From Engraulis encrasicolus (taxonomy: Eukaryota; Chordata; Actinopteri; Clupeiformes; Engraulidae): a DNA stretch of 64,000 nucleotides. The stretch spans positions 12,107,907 through 12,171,906 of the forward strand of contig NC_085869.1 of the NCBI RefSeq assembly GCF_034702125.1, read 5' to 3'. The first letter of the stretch is position 1. Each line of letters starts with the position of its first letter. Positions 54,573 to 64,000 of this stretch are shown here, piece by piece. The notes beneath the pieces are model-generated. The model saw only the letters and a list, made by a program, of their open reading frames with translations. It ran no database searches and had not been told where the DNA came from. The translations under genes and the position numbers were made by a program.

Positions 54573-54752
54573 ATGAGTGAGAAAAGAGAAAGACACAGAG
54601 AAAGTTTGTGAGTGTGTGTGTCTGCGTGTATGTGTGTGCAGGCTGCTGGCCTGAGTTCACCATGTCGAGAAGCAAGTAGACTGATTCCCTGTTCCTCGTT
54701 GTGTATGCGTGTGTGTGCACGCGTGTCTTCGTGTGTGTGTGTGTGTGTGTCT

Positions 54753-54833
<81 letters not shown>

Positions 54834-56361
54834 CACCATATCTAGGAGCAAGTAGACTGACTCCCTGTTCCTCGTCGTGGTCTTATCGGTCTCCTGGCCG
54901 ATCTTCAATAGGCTGGAAGAGGCCAGCTGAGAACAGGAGAGGAGAGGGAAACCGCAACACAACGTCAAACACACATCACACGCATATATATGTTAAAAAA
55001 AAGTCACTGGAACACCCACACATTGAAAAGATGCTGCAACGTGAACATGCACACACACAGGCGCATACACACACACACGCACACAGGGAAAAGATACTGC
55101 AATGGGAACACGCACACACACGCGCGCACACACACACACAGCAATAAAAGTGTTGTGGTTTGCCCACTCAAGCATTAATTAAATTAGAGTCCTCCTGTGC
55201 CAGTTTGTCACGGAAAGAAAGCAAAAGAGTTATGGCTCCCACTGCCCCGGCTCTTCTTTTCTCTTCTCTTCTCTTCCCACACACCTGCTTCTGTAATCCT
55301 GGCCCCCATCTCACGCAGAGGGGAAACTTCACTGCCGCACAATTGAACGCAATTCAGTCATGAAACGCTCCGCACACAAGTTCCCAGGCTTGCTTAAAAC
55401 AGTGGTTCTTAACCTGGGGTGCGGGCACCCCCTGGGGGTGCGCCAGAGATTCCAGGGGGTGCGCAGAATTTTGTTTGTGTTGAGGTTGTGACTAAAATTA
55501 TGCTTGCAAACATTATACTTACCGGTAGGTCAAATTAAGAACAAATTATAACATGTTATGGTCCCCATTTTAAGTCATTAAGGTATTGATTAACATCTCA
55601 AGCAAGAATCATTGCGATTAATCACTGAAAACATTTTTTAGTGCATATACACGTGCAGAACTTTTCGCTGGGGGTGCGCGGCTTGTCTTTGGCACAGGAA
55701 AGGGGGTGCGTTAAGTAAAAAAGGTTAAGAACCACTGGCTTAAAAAGTTGTTCCGTGCGTTTGCTTGCGCGCTCACTCGCTTGTTTGACTACCGGGTGAA
55801 GCGATAGCAAGACACATGCATGGTGGGCCTGACTGGCTGGCTGCCTGCCTGCCTCGCAATCAGGAATTGCCCGATCGTGGCCATCTTTAGGCAGATATGA
55901 TGCTTGCATGTAGGGCAGCACGATTATGGAAAAAAAATCATAATCACGATTATTTGGGTCAAAATCATAATCACGATTGATTGTTTATTGATTTTTTTGA
56001 ACATTTCGAACATCAACATTTTGAACATCAACCTAATTCATTATATACGGAACGAGCAAAATAAAATGAATTCTAATAATTGTGTAAAGGCAATAGCATG
56101 AAACTTAGGTGGACAGATTTCTGGCCAGAAACACCAGCCTGTCAGTATGTTCTGGCTTCAAGGACGCAGGTCATTATTGTCACGATCAAATCCTGATTGA
56201 AATCACGATTTCGATATCACGATTTATCACGATTTTCGATTATTTTCGATTAATTGTGCAGCCCTACTTGCATGTGTGTGTGTCGATGTGACTGTGTGTG
56301 CCAATGTGACTGTGTGCGTGTGTCAATGTGATGGTGTACATGTGCATGTGTCAATGTTAAT

Positions 56362-56398
<37 letters not shown>

Positions 56399-56489
56399 AC
56401 GCGTCAATGTGACTGTGTGTATGTGTGTGTGCGCGTGCGTCTGTGAGTGTGTATGTCAATGTGACTGTGTGTGTGTGTGTGTCAACGTG

Positions 56490-56533
<44 letters not shown>

Positions 56534-58203
56534 CACGTGTGTCTGTCTGCGTGTGTACGCGTATGCATAAAAGGTGGAATGTATATGAAGTCGAAGAGTC
56601 AGAACTATCTCTCTCCTGTTTGGAGCTTTGCCACTCTTATAGAGAAGCAGGAGGAAAGAAAAAAAGAAAAGCCTTAATCTACAGACCACCACCGCAGACA
56701 GACAGACAGAAAGCAGCAGCAACTACTGTAGTAGGCAGCCAACAGCAATCACCTCTTCACATCGCTACTGAGGGAAAAAGAGGAATAAAACGCTCTTTTT
56801 TCCTCCCCCTTCTTCCCCTAAAAGTACTTTACGTCCCTTGCCAGCATATGTGCTAAAGATGTCTGTCTCTATAAAGGCTTAGAGGGTAAACGGTTCCCTC
56901 TGATATTTTCCAAGACATCTTTATCATCAGTGATAATCACCTCCTCCGCACAGCACACACTTGTTAATGGTGAGTGTTTGAGCGTGTGAGAGAGAGGAGT
57001 GAAATAGGGAGAGAGAGAGAGAGTGATATGGGGGTGGGGGGGTTGGAGAGAAGGGGACTAGTGGAAACAGTATTCTGAGAGAAAGGCAACTCGTACAGTC
57101 GTTGGCTACTACGACACTCCTGCTACTGCTGACAGTGTTAAGAGGGTGCTAGCTGTCTGAGCTTAAGGGCCGGTGCTATTTCAGAACATACAGCATAAAG
57201 TGGTTTGCTCTGATCTTAACTCCCCGGTGCTCAGTGAAATGACCAACTTGGCCAACCGTCACTAAGGGCCCTGAGAGTGAGCGTTGCAGACCAGTGGCCA
57301 TGTGAAGCACTTGAAGAGCTCTTTACCGAAATGAGATATATCCATTTTATAGAATGTTGGGAAATTGACATTTTTGTATTGGGCATTCCATTGAATTGCA
57401 TTGCAAAATGCATTTTATAGAGGTTTGGGGGAAAAAAACCGGCAAGAATTCACACATAGATGTGAATTATTACTGGTTACTTGCCACACTTGGTACCATC
57501 TTGCACGCTAATGTCAATTCTGTGTATGTCTATGGTCTTTGAATGGGATCGAGGGAAACAAAATGTTAATGTCCTTGTATGATCTGTGCATATGAAGAAT
57601 GTGACAATAATGTGACATTATAATGCCAGCTCTTCAACCAGGTGGTTCTATAGCATTTTGCCACAAGTTTTTTGAGGGTGTCCCTTCAGCTACCTTCAAC
57701 ACTTACACTGACTTCATGATGTCCTTTCAAATGGCTTAGTGCTGGACACAGCTGGTCTGGAAATGTGCGAGCAACAAGCCGCAGACGGCCCATGTATAAT
57801 TCAATTTTAAGTTTTTTTCCCCTCCTTGATGTGCAAAAATGTGTCCGGGGGTATGGGCTGTTAAGAGATGATTCTGTTACAGACTCGAATGTGACCGCAA
57901 CAGTACAGGCAAAGCCTTAAGAGACTGTTTGGTTTTTTTGTCCGTCAACTTGAGATTGACGTGCCCCTGACAGTTCAGGCTTTTGAAGCCAGATATTTGC
58001 TTTTTTGTACGCAAATAACCACACAAATAAATTATGCGGGCCTTCCCACGCCACACCAGAGCTCAGTCAAAAGGCTAAAGCAGCAGCATATGAAACCGCT
58101 GTTTACTCTTGATGCAAATATGATTTACCAATGTGGAGAAAATGAAACAAATCAAGTTTAGCGGGGGAGAAACAAACACAGAAACAGACAGACCCGAGAG
58201 AGC

Positions 58204-58269
<66 letters not shown>

Positions 58270-58344
58270 AGGAGAGAGGGAGAGAGAAAGAGAGGAGGAA
58301 GCGAGAGAATCATAGAGCGATAGCGAAGAAAGTCAGACATTCAC

Positions 58345-58423
<79 letters not shown>

Positions 58424-59037
58424 GGAGGAAGCGAGAGAATCACAGAGCGATAGCAAAAAATAGTCCGAAAATCACAGAGATAGAGAAAGAGAGAAAGAAG
58501 AGAGAGAGAGAGAGAAAGAGAGAGCGATAGAGATAGAGAGAGAGAGAAAGCAAAATAATCTGAGTCAGGGCAGCACTTACAGCAAGGAATTCTTTGAGTC
58601 GGTCCTCGATGCTGCCCTTGTGGATGGTGAAGAGAGCAGCAGCTATTTGGTTGATGGCCTTGGCCAAACAGTGGATGTTGTTGCAGTGGCCTGGAGAGAG
58701 AGAGGGAGAGAGAGAGACTTTTTGACTTTTAAAATCCCTTTATTGAACCAACCATGGCCCACACATCAACAAAACAAACCCCACCCTCCCACTCCACTCC
58801 ATTAAAAACACCCCTTACCAAAGAAACCTTAACCCACCAACCTCATTAGCTGTCCACACCCCCTTATCCACACACCACTTCTTATCGAATAGTTCAAGGT
58901 TGTCTATAGCCTGATTAGTAAGCATGCTCAACAGTGATCCTGGACTCAACCAGGGCCTTGAACATTCCCACCTTGTCCCCCACAAACCCTTCACACTGTG
59001 GAACAAACTGCTCAACTATTTCACAGTATCAGACAGG

Positions 59038-59119
<82 letters not shown>

Positions 59120-60612
59120 AATGAAGTGAGGTGGCCAAAGACAAGTTCAGAGAAGCTCTGGCTATAACACACAGACATAACAAAATGTGGGACTTCACAT
59201 ATCGTATTGTGCAAGTGATGAGTGGTCAATGCTTTATTTTTTTCACATTACACCTAACTGTATATACAAAGTGTATAATGTATTAATTTCTTATTATTTG
59301 GGTCAAATTTGGGGTCTAAATTTCATGACACCAGTCCAACCATTGTGAATTGCTTGCTGGCTCAATTTCTGGTCAAAATGACAGACAAATGTTAGCACTC
59401 TAGGGATGCCTTTGCTGGAAAAGAAAAATGTTGACGCTTTCAATATTTTCTCCCTGCGAAATACATGTTGACCCGGTTCTGTTTGCAGTTGTTTGTAGCA
59501 AATAACACATTTTTTGGAAGATGATGATGACTCAGGTCGAAACATTGGTCTGTGCACAACACATTATTACATTATATTACAATACATTACACTTGGCTGA
59601 ATTTTTTCTTCGAAGCAACTTAGTTATTAAGTGCAGGGTGTTGGGTAGAGTCCCTGGAGCAGTGTGGGATTAGGTGCCGCCTTGCTCAAGGGCAGCTCAG
59701 CCATGGCGTGAGCTAGGAAGTGGAAGGGGTGGGATTCGAACCTGCAACCCTTTGGTCTACAGCCCTTGTCCTTAACCACTAGAGCACGGCTGCCCAACCA
59801 GGGGTACGTGTACCACTAGGGGTACGCGAGCACACTGCCGGGGGTACTTGGAAAGATGTTGTTGGTATAACAAATGTATGGAGCAGTCAAATCAGGACAG
59901 AGAAAGCGATATATAACAGGAATTAGGGGGTACTCATGGCTCAACTAAGAGGTTTAGGGGGTACGCGAGACAAAAAAGGTTGGGAAACACTGCACTAGAG
60001 CACGGCTGCTCAACTGCCCATATTGGCGTATGGATAGCTAGATAACTAGACTATTTATCTATTATCCTTTCGTAAAATTGTTCTGTGGCATTTTCTGTGC
60101 GTCTGATACAATTTCAAAAACGTACAATAGACAAAACACAATAGACAAACAGAGCACCCACAACCCCCCTCTAGGACAAAAAAGAAAGGTTGACAACAGG
60201 ACAAAAAAACACAACTTAAACACAGTACAAAGCTTAAGTCTAGTTAATCAGTGACAAAGAGCAAAGGATGGTGTATACGTCTACAGCCCATGTCCTTAAC
60301 TACTAGAGCACGACTGCCCAACTGCCCATATTGGCTTATGGATAGCTAGATAGCTAGACTATTTATGTATTATCCTTTCGTAAAATTGTTCTGTGGCATT
60401 TTCTGTGCGTCTGATACCATTTTAAAAACATACAATTGCAACTGCAACTGCCCATATTGGCGTATGGATGAATGTGTATGACGGGAAGACTGTACCTTCG
60501 ATGGCAGGGCTGTATTGGGACATGACGTTGCTGGCCAGCGTTGGCAGGGAAACGGCCACAAAGACCATCAGCAGGCAGGCTATCTTGTACTCTTCCTCCG
60601 GACTGATGTTCT
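53170..60612 (-). CDS. nckap1: Nck-associated protein 1 (NAP1/HEM-2), last four coding exons
   Basis: NCKAP1 is a large subunit of the WAVE regulatory complex that links Rac to Arp2/3-driven actin growth at the plasma membrane. The four exons (434 nt) join in phase and encode the C-terminal ~144 residues: [60 protein letters not shown], and [20 protein letters not shown], ending KQSVSASA. The N-terminal ~980 residues lie right of the window. Position next to frzb favours nckap1 over the blood-cell paralogue nckap1l. Coordinates give the span. Confidence 0.96.
53752..53840 (+). repeat. TG microsatellite
   Basis: (TG)n with one TATG interruption, in the last nckap1 intron. Confidence 0.95.
54000..54170 (+). 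repeat. CT array with regular CGCG interruptions
   Basis: (TTTC)n then (CT)n broken several times by CGCG. Confidence 0.93.
54407..54571 (+). repeat. GA and GACA microsatellites
   Basis: (GA)n at 54407-54483 and (GACA)n at about 54543-54571. Confidence 0.93.
54661..54703 (-). repeat. Copy of the nckap1 exon 3' edge
   Basis: 43 nt matching the end of the 54837-54926 exon (codons for [14 protein letters not shown]), followed by GTGAAC. All five differences from the exon are at third codon positions and are synonymous. It has no exon start of its own. Confidence 0.9.
54728..54831 (+). repeat. TG microsatellite (CA on the nckap1 strand)
   Basis: Lies between the exon donor (54836) and the exon-edge copy. 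On the transcript strand the CA array starts about five bases past the exon. Confidence 0.95.
54837..54926 (-). CDS. nckap1: nckap1 penultimate exon
   Basis: 90 nt, acceptor GTTCTCAG, donor GTGAGC, phase 0 to 0. Encodes [20 protein letters not shown] then [10 protein letters not shown]. Confidence 0.96.
55400..55737. mobile_element. hAT MITE (CAGTGGTTCTTAACC)
   Basis: Ends CAGTGGTTCTTAACC and GGTTAAGAACCACTG. Perfect 8-bp duplication GCTTAAAA at 55392-55399 and 55738-55745. Confidence 0.9.
55911..56266. mobile_element. hAT MITE (TAGGGCAGCACGATTA)
   Basis: Ends TAGGGCAGCACGATTA and (inverted) TAGGGCTGCACAATTA, with ATCACGATT repeats. Perfect 8-bp duplication CTTGCATG at 55903-55910 and 56267-56274. 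Confidence 0.9.
56364..56540 (+). repeat. TG microsatellites with GTCAATGTGACTG units
   Basis: From about 56280 the unit GTCAATGTGACTGTGTG is repeated, mixed with TG arrays. Confidence 0.85.
56900..58190. other. nckap1 intron without recognised features
   Basis: Mostly single-copy-looking sequence between repeats. I see no exon or mobile element. Confidence 0.5.
58206..58560 (+). repeat. GA microsatellites with a duplicated block
   Basis: (GA)n at 58206-58265 and 58348-58400. GAGGAAGCGAGAGAATCA with CAGAGCGATAGC recurs about 130 bp apart. Confidence 0.9.
58581..58690 (-). CDS. nckap1: nckap1 exon (third from last)
   Basis: 110 nt, acceptor CTCTCCAG, donor GTAAGT, phase 1 to 0. Encodes [20 protein letters not shown] to [12 protein letters not shown]. 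Confidence 0.96.
59042..59117 (+). repeat. GA microsatellite
   Basis: Uninterrupted (GA)n of about 76 bp. Confidence 0.95.
59563..59796 (-). mobile_element. tRNA-derived SINE with ATTAC tail
   Basis: Minus-strand GGGCAGCCGTGCTCTAGTGG head, GGTTCGAATCCC box B, tail of repeated TAATGTA. The clearest copy of the 9871-10097 family. Confidence 0.85.
59799..59992. mobile_element. MITE (CAGGGGTACGTGTACC) beside the SINE
   Basis: Starts CAGGGGTACGTGTACC and ends GGTTGGGAAACACTG. Copies of the SINE head (CACTAGAGCACGGCTGC) lie on both sides. Confidence 0.6.
60000..60470 (+). repeat. Direct repeats next to an nckap1 donor
   Basis: Blocks 60000-60132 and 60303-60437 are nearly identical (ACTATTTATNTATTATCCTT, GTTCTGTGGCATTTTCTGTG). 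CCCATATTGGCNTATGGAT occurs three times; the last copy ends about 25 bp from the exon edge. Confidence 0.88.
60496..60612 (-). CDS. nckap1: nckap1 exon (fourth from last)
   Basis: 117 nt, acceptor TGCTACAG, donor GTACAG, phase 1 to 1. Encodes [20 protein letters not shown] to [11 protein letters not shown]. Confidence 0.97.
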
Positions 60613-61575
60613 CTGTAGCAGGAATCAAACGAAATGAAGTGGATTCATGATTTGATTGTAAAGATTTGACTCCCCTATATAACAAAGAAAAAAAAAGACG
60701 CACATCCGTCTCAAAAATGTTTTGGGTCCCAAGAAAAATGAAAATAAAGTCTGCGTGGGTCCCCAAATGAGTGGAAGCACTGCTGGATGGGGTGATCATT
60801 ACGATTGTGGGTGCACTTTGACAGTAAAGTTTCCTTTGTTCTTAGTACCACGCACCGATGATGGCTTAAGAGCCGAAACGCATCTGCTTGTGGACATGGT
60901 GGTAATTTATAAACAAATAATGAGACTCGTTCGTGAGTGCGGATTTTTCTCTTCTTTAAGTTGATAGCCTTTATCGTGCACCCAAAGTCATACATTTTTC
61001 ACCAGAAGTTGAGCATGCCCTCTGACAAACTTGCACTTTGACAGTCACACTAAGGAGCTTAGCTCTGTTGTTGTGGCCCAAGCGCCACTTTGGTACCAAC
61101 AGAAAGCCCGGGTTCGAGTCCCGACAGGGCAACTCTACGCTCCTTTGCTACAACGCCATAACTTTGACTATTTTCTCAGTTTCTGACTACATGACTATAT
61201 TCGAGGATGATGAGAAAGTAAGGATCTGACTCTTTAAATGTGCTGTTGTGTTGTTCTTTCTGAATAGTTTGTAAATTTACCCGGAATGTTTTTGTTTACA
61301 GAGGGTCCGCTAAATACCCTTGCCGCAATCAGAAATGAACATGTTACACTGCTGAGGCAAAGCTTAGCCTTGACTGCTTGGACAAGTTGACATTATACTG
61401 GGGATAAGCCATAACAAAACCAAACTAGAGCAAGACCTTTTCGGGCTGGCCACGGCCAAGAAAAACGGTAGCACTGCCCAACAATTAAGTCGTATTTGTG
61501 TTAACAGACCCAACAGTGAAGGGAAAAATGATTCCATTAAGACAGATTCTGTTTGGACAGCTAACACAGGCACAT

Positions 61576-61576
<1 letters not shown>

Positions 61577-61638
<62 letters not shown>

Positions 61639-61658
61639 GTGCGTGTGTGTGTGTGTGT
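61577..61658 (+). repeat. TG microsatellite
   Basis: (TG)n with two TGCG units. Confidence 0.95.
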
Positions 61659-61899
61659 GAAAGAGAGCGGTGGAGGGGGAGGATGTAAGAGAAATATGTA
61701 CATGGGCTAAAAGCCCATCCGCCCCCGAGCGCTTTTGATGGTGTCGGAGGAAGCGTAATGATGTTTTCTCTTCCCAGCGAGATGGAGCCCAGAGATGCAA
61801 AGCCTGGAGATGAAGAGAACGGAAAGCGGACGATACTGCTGCGAAACGACTGTGTGTGTGCGTGGGTGTGTGTAAACGCGCTTGTGGGTGTCTCTCTGT

Positions 61900-61903
<4 letters not shown>

Positions 61904-61964
<61 letters not shown>

Positions 61965-61967
61965 TGT

Positions 61968-62018
<51 letters not shown>

Positions 62019-62084
62019 TGTGTGTCTGTGTGTGTGCGCGCGAGTGTGTGTGTGTGTGTGCGCGCGCGTGCATGTGTGTGTGTG
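61904..62084 (+). repeat. TG microsatellite with TCTG and GCGCGC interruptions
   Basis: (TG)n broken by TCTG at regular positions and by GCGCGCG near the end. Confidence 0.93.
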
Positions 62085-62493
62085 GTATGGGAAAGGGCCA
62101 AGAGTAGCGGAGCAGTGCTACATCATGCTACTCCCACATAAACATCATCTTAGCCTGTCTGCCGGCTGTGCTGTGCTTCAGTAGCTGGAAATCCGACCGT
62201 CACCTTTTGATAAGAGTTCAGCCAGAGTTTTTGATTCACTTTTATATTCTGATCTACCACTGAGCCATTTTCAGAAGGAGATGACTTACTTTAAATCTTC
62301 GGCAGAGCACACCACCACATAGGTATCCAGAACAGACTGATCAGAACAGTCCATCCAAGGTGCTTATCCGGATTTTTGAGGTATGGAGGTTTTGGTTTGG
62401 AGGTTTATAAACACATCACGCTACCGCATTGCATTCAGCTGATTTTGACTCTACATTCAGACTGTTAAGCTATGTGTACACCAAGAACAATCG

Positions 62494-62797
62494 ACAACAC
62501 TTTACTTGACGCCGGCGTCATACGGATGACATAATGTGTGTCATAATATTGTCCAAACAGTGTCATGCCACAGTCATGAGCTAGTAGCGAACATGGCGTC
62601 AGTGTCATAAATGTTTTATGGTCATGAAAAGTTGACAATGTTAGGGCTGTCTTTGCCATAACCTAATGTAATTTAATGATCGTCATAGAATGTTTATTAC
62701 ATTGAAATAATGTTTATGACACATGAATGAGTGCATTATGACACTGTTATGACATTGTTATGTCATGCGTATGATGTCTGCGTCAAGTGTTAAAGTG
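62494..62797. mobile_element. MITE (ACACTTTACTTGACGC), nearly intact copy
   Basis: Left ACACTTTACTTGACGC, right GCGTCAAGTGTTAAAGTG, with internal TTATGACA repeats. Reference for the split copy at 16903-19307. Confidence 0.8.
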
Positions 62798-63114
62798 AAA
62801 GCGAAAGCCCATTGGGAAACTCCAACTCCCATTGTCATTGTGACACAGCAATCCACAGCACACAAGTGAACACTGCACACTGCACACAACGAAATTGCAT
62901 TTATGCCTCACCCGTGCAAGGGGGCAGCCCTCAGTGGCGCCCCATGGGGAGCAGTGCGGTGGGACGGTACCATGCTCAGGGTACCTCAGTCATGGAGGAG
63001 GATGGGGGAGAGCACTGGTTGATTACTCCCCCCACCAACCTGGCGGGTCGGGAGTCGAACCGGCAACCTCTGGGATGCAAGTCTGACGCCCTAACCGCTC
63101 ACCCATGACTGCCC
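62797..63114 (-). mobile_element. Nearly complete tRNA-headed SINE
   Basis: On the minus strand: GGGCAGTCATGGGTGAGCGG head, box-B-like GGTTCGACTCCC, a unique body, and the TGAGGCATAAATGCAATTTC tail region shared with 940-1040. Confidence 0.85.
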
Positions 63115-63348
63115 AAACGTTACCAAACGATCTACGCTACCTGAGCAACGGATGTCATTATTTCTCTATGTCGGATCGGCGAATAAAGCAACCATAGTGA
63201 ATTAACCAGGAGCAAAGTGACCTGAGCGACCTGAGCGAATTTCAGCGATTAAAGTCAAGCTAATATTATGGTAATGAGCTATGACACAGTTCTGCGAAGT
63301 CCAATTGGGATGTTCATATCCCCGAATATCCCAGGCTGACAAGCCGAG

Positions 63349-63465
63349 GGTGCATATCACGAAACCTGCGCTAACCACTTTGCTGTTTGCAATGCAATTT
63401 CCCATTGGTAACTATCTAAGTTGCTAACTGGCTAACAACTACACTTCAGAGAAATGCACCCCAGA
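63349..63465. mobile_element. Foldback MITE (TTTGCAATGCAATTTCCCAT family)
   Basis: GGGTGCATATCACGAAAC on the left and AGAGAAATGCACCCC on the right. Related to 3781-3909. Confidence 0.65.
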
Positions 63466-63793
63466 GCTGTTATGTGATTAGCTAAGTCATAAATGTCAAT
63501 GTCACGGCCAGAGAGAATAAAGCAAATTCATGGTGAAACTTCTTCAGCTTCTCCGGTAGTGAAAGTCGTTTCTGGTGTACGCGCAACTTAACCCTCCGTT
63601 GACTGTTCACAGAAAGCGTGTCTGGTAGAATGGGGGTAGTATTTTCGTGTGCACCTGATCCAATTGCTGAATAGATTCGCCAAACTGTCAAAATTTTAAA
63701 ATCTGACCTTTTGCCGGAGGCAGAGGAGTGGAGTGTCCCCACAATACATTTTGTATCCGACCATGCAAGTTGATGGGGTCAGTCATTGGAGAA

Positions 63794-63904
<111 letters not shown>

Positions 63905-64000
63905 ACGCACACGTTTTTTGGGACATGAAACTGTGACAACACCTTGTGCAGGGCTGTGATGTTGTTGGGTGTAGTAGTGGGTATTTGTGGGCGTGCGTGT

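Noticed and set aside
59700..59796. tRNA gene on the minus strand
   Set aside because: Box A- and B-like sequences are present, but the context is a repeated SINE with a long body and tail. The same applies near 4500, 10090, 13480, 21415, 23400, 23930 and 63100.
61740..61840. Possible nckap1 exon on the minus strand
   Set aside because: It has no acceptor and donor pair in a suitable phase, and its translation does not resemble the protein.
61364..62101. 245-codon minus-strand frame
   Set aside because: Mostly HTHT from TG arrays. The middle stretch (FASLGSISLGRENIITLPPT) does not match nckap1 or any protein I know.

Overview
The window is a piece of a teleost fish chromosome, shown by vertebrate multi-exon genes with GT-AG introns, very dense CA/TG and CT/GA microsatellites, tRNA-headed SINEs and many short hAT-type elements. 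The species cannot be named from the sequence. Three genes are present in an order I remember from tetrapods: dnajc10 (+), frzb (-), nckap1 (-). Long open frames elsewhere are mostly dinucleotide repeats read as HTHT, CVCV, LSLS or RERE.

Layout. 1-1544: the 5' intron of dnajc10, with an unrecognised open frame cut by the left edge. 1545-30511: dnajc10 (ERdj5, ER disulfide reductase), 21 coding exons with phases that join without a break. They run from the second half of the J domain to a C-terminal KDEL that is split by the last intron; the first exon(s) lie left of the window. 30512-47362: 3' UTR and about 16 kb of repeat-rich intergenic DNA in which I recognise no gene. 47363-50585: frzb (secreted Wnt antagonist sFRP3), seven coding exons on the minus strand. 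50586-53169: frzb upstream region and probable nckap1 3' UTR. 53170-60612: the last four coding exons of nckap1 (WAVE regulatory complex) on the minus strand; the rest of that gene lies right of the window.

The three genes do unrelated jobs (ER redox folding, Wnt antagonism, actin regulation) and are linked here only by position.

The most unusual signal is at exon edges. Many exons have one or more partial copies of their own splice-site edge nearby (dnajc10 exons at 1545, 4148, 13887, 14582, 16501; nckap1 exon at 54837). Several lie against CA/TG arrays. In two cases a mobile element seems to have landed on a 3' splice site and duplicated it as its target site: a hAT-type element at 7636-8472 and a retroelement-like insert at 16332-16497. 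Also notable are transposons nested three deep (16903-19307), an 89-bp perfect inverted repeat (11371-11566), and four loci sharing a hammerhead-ribozyme-like core.
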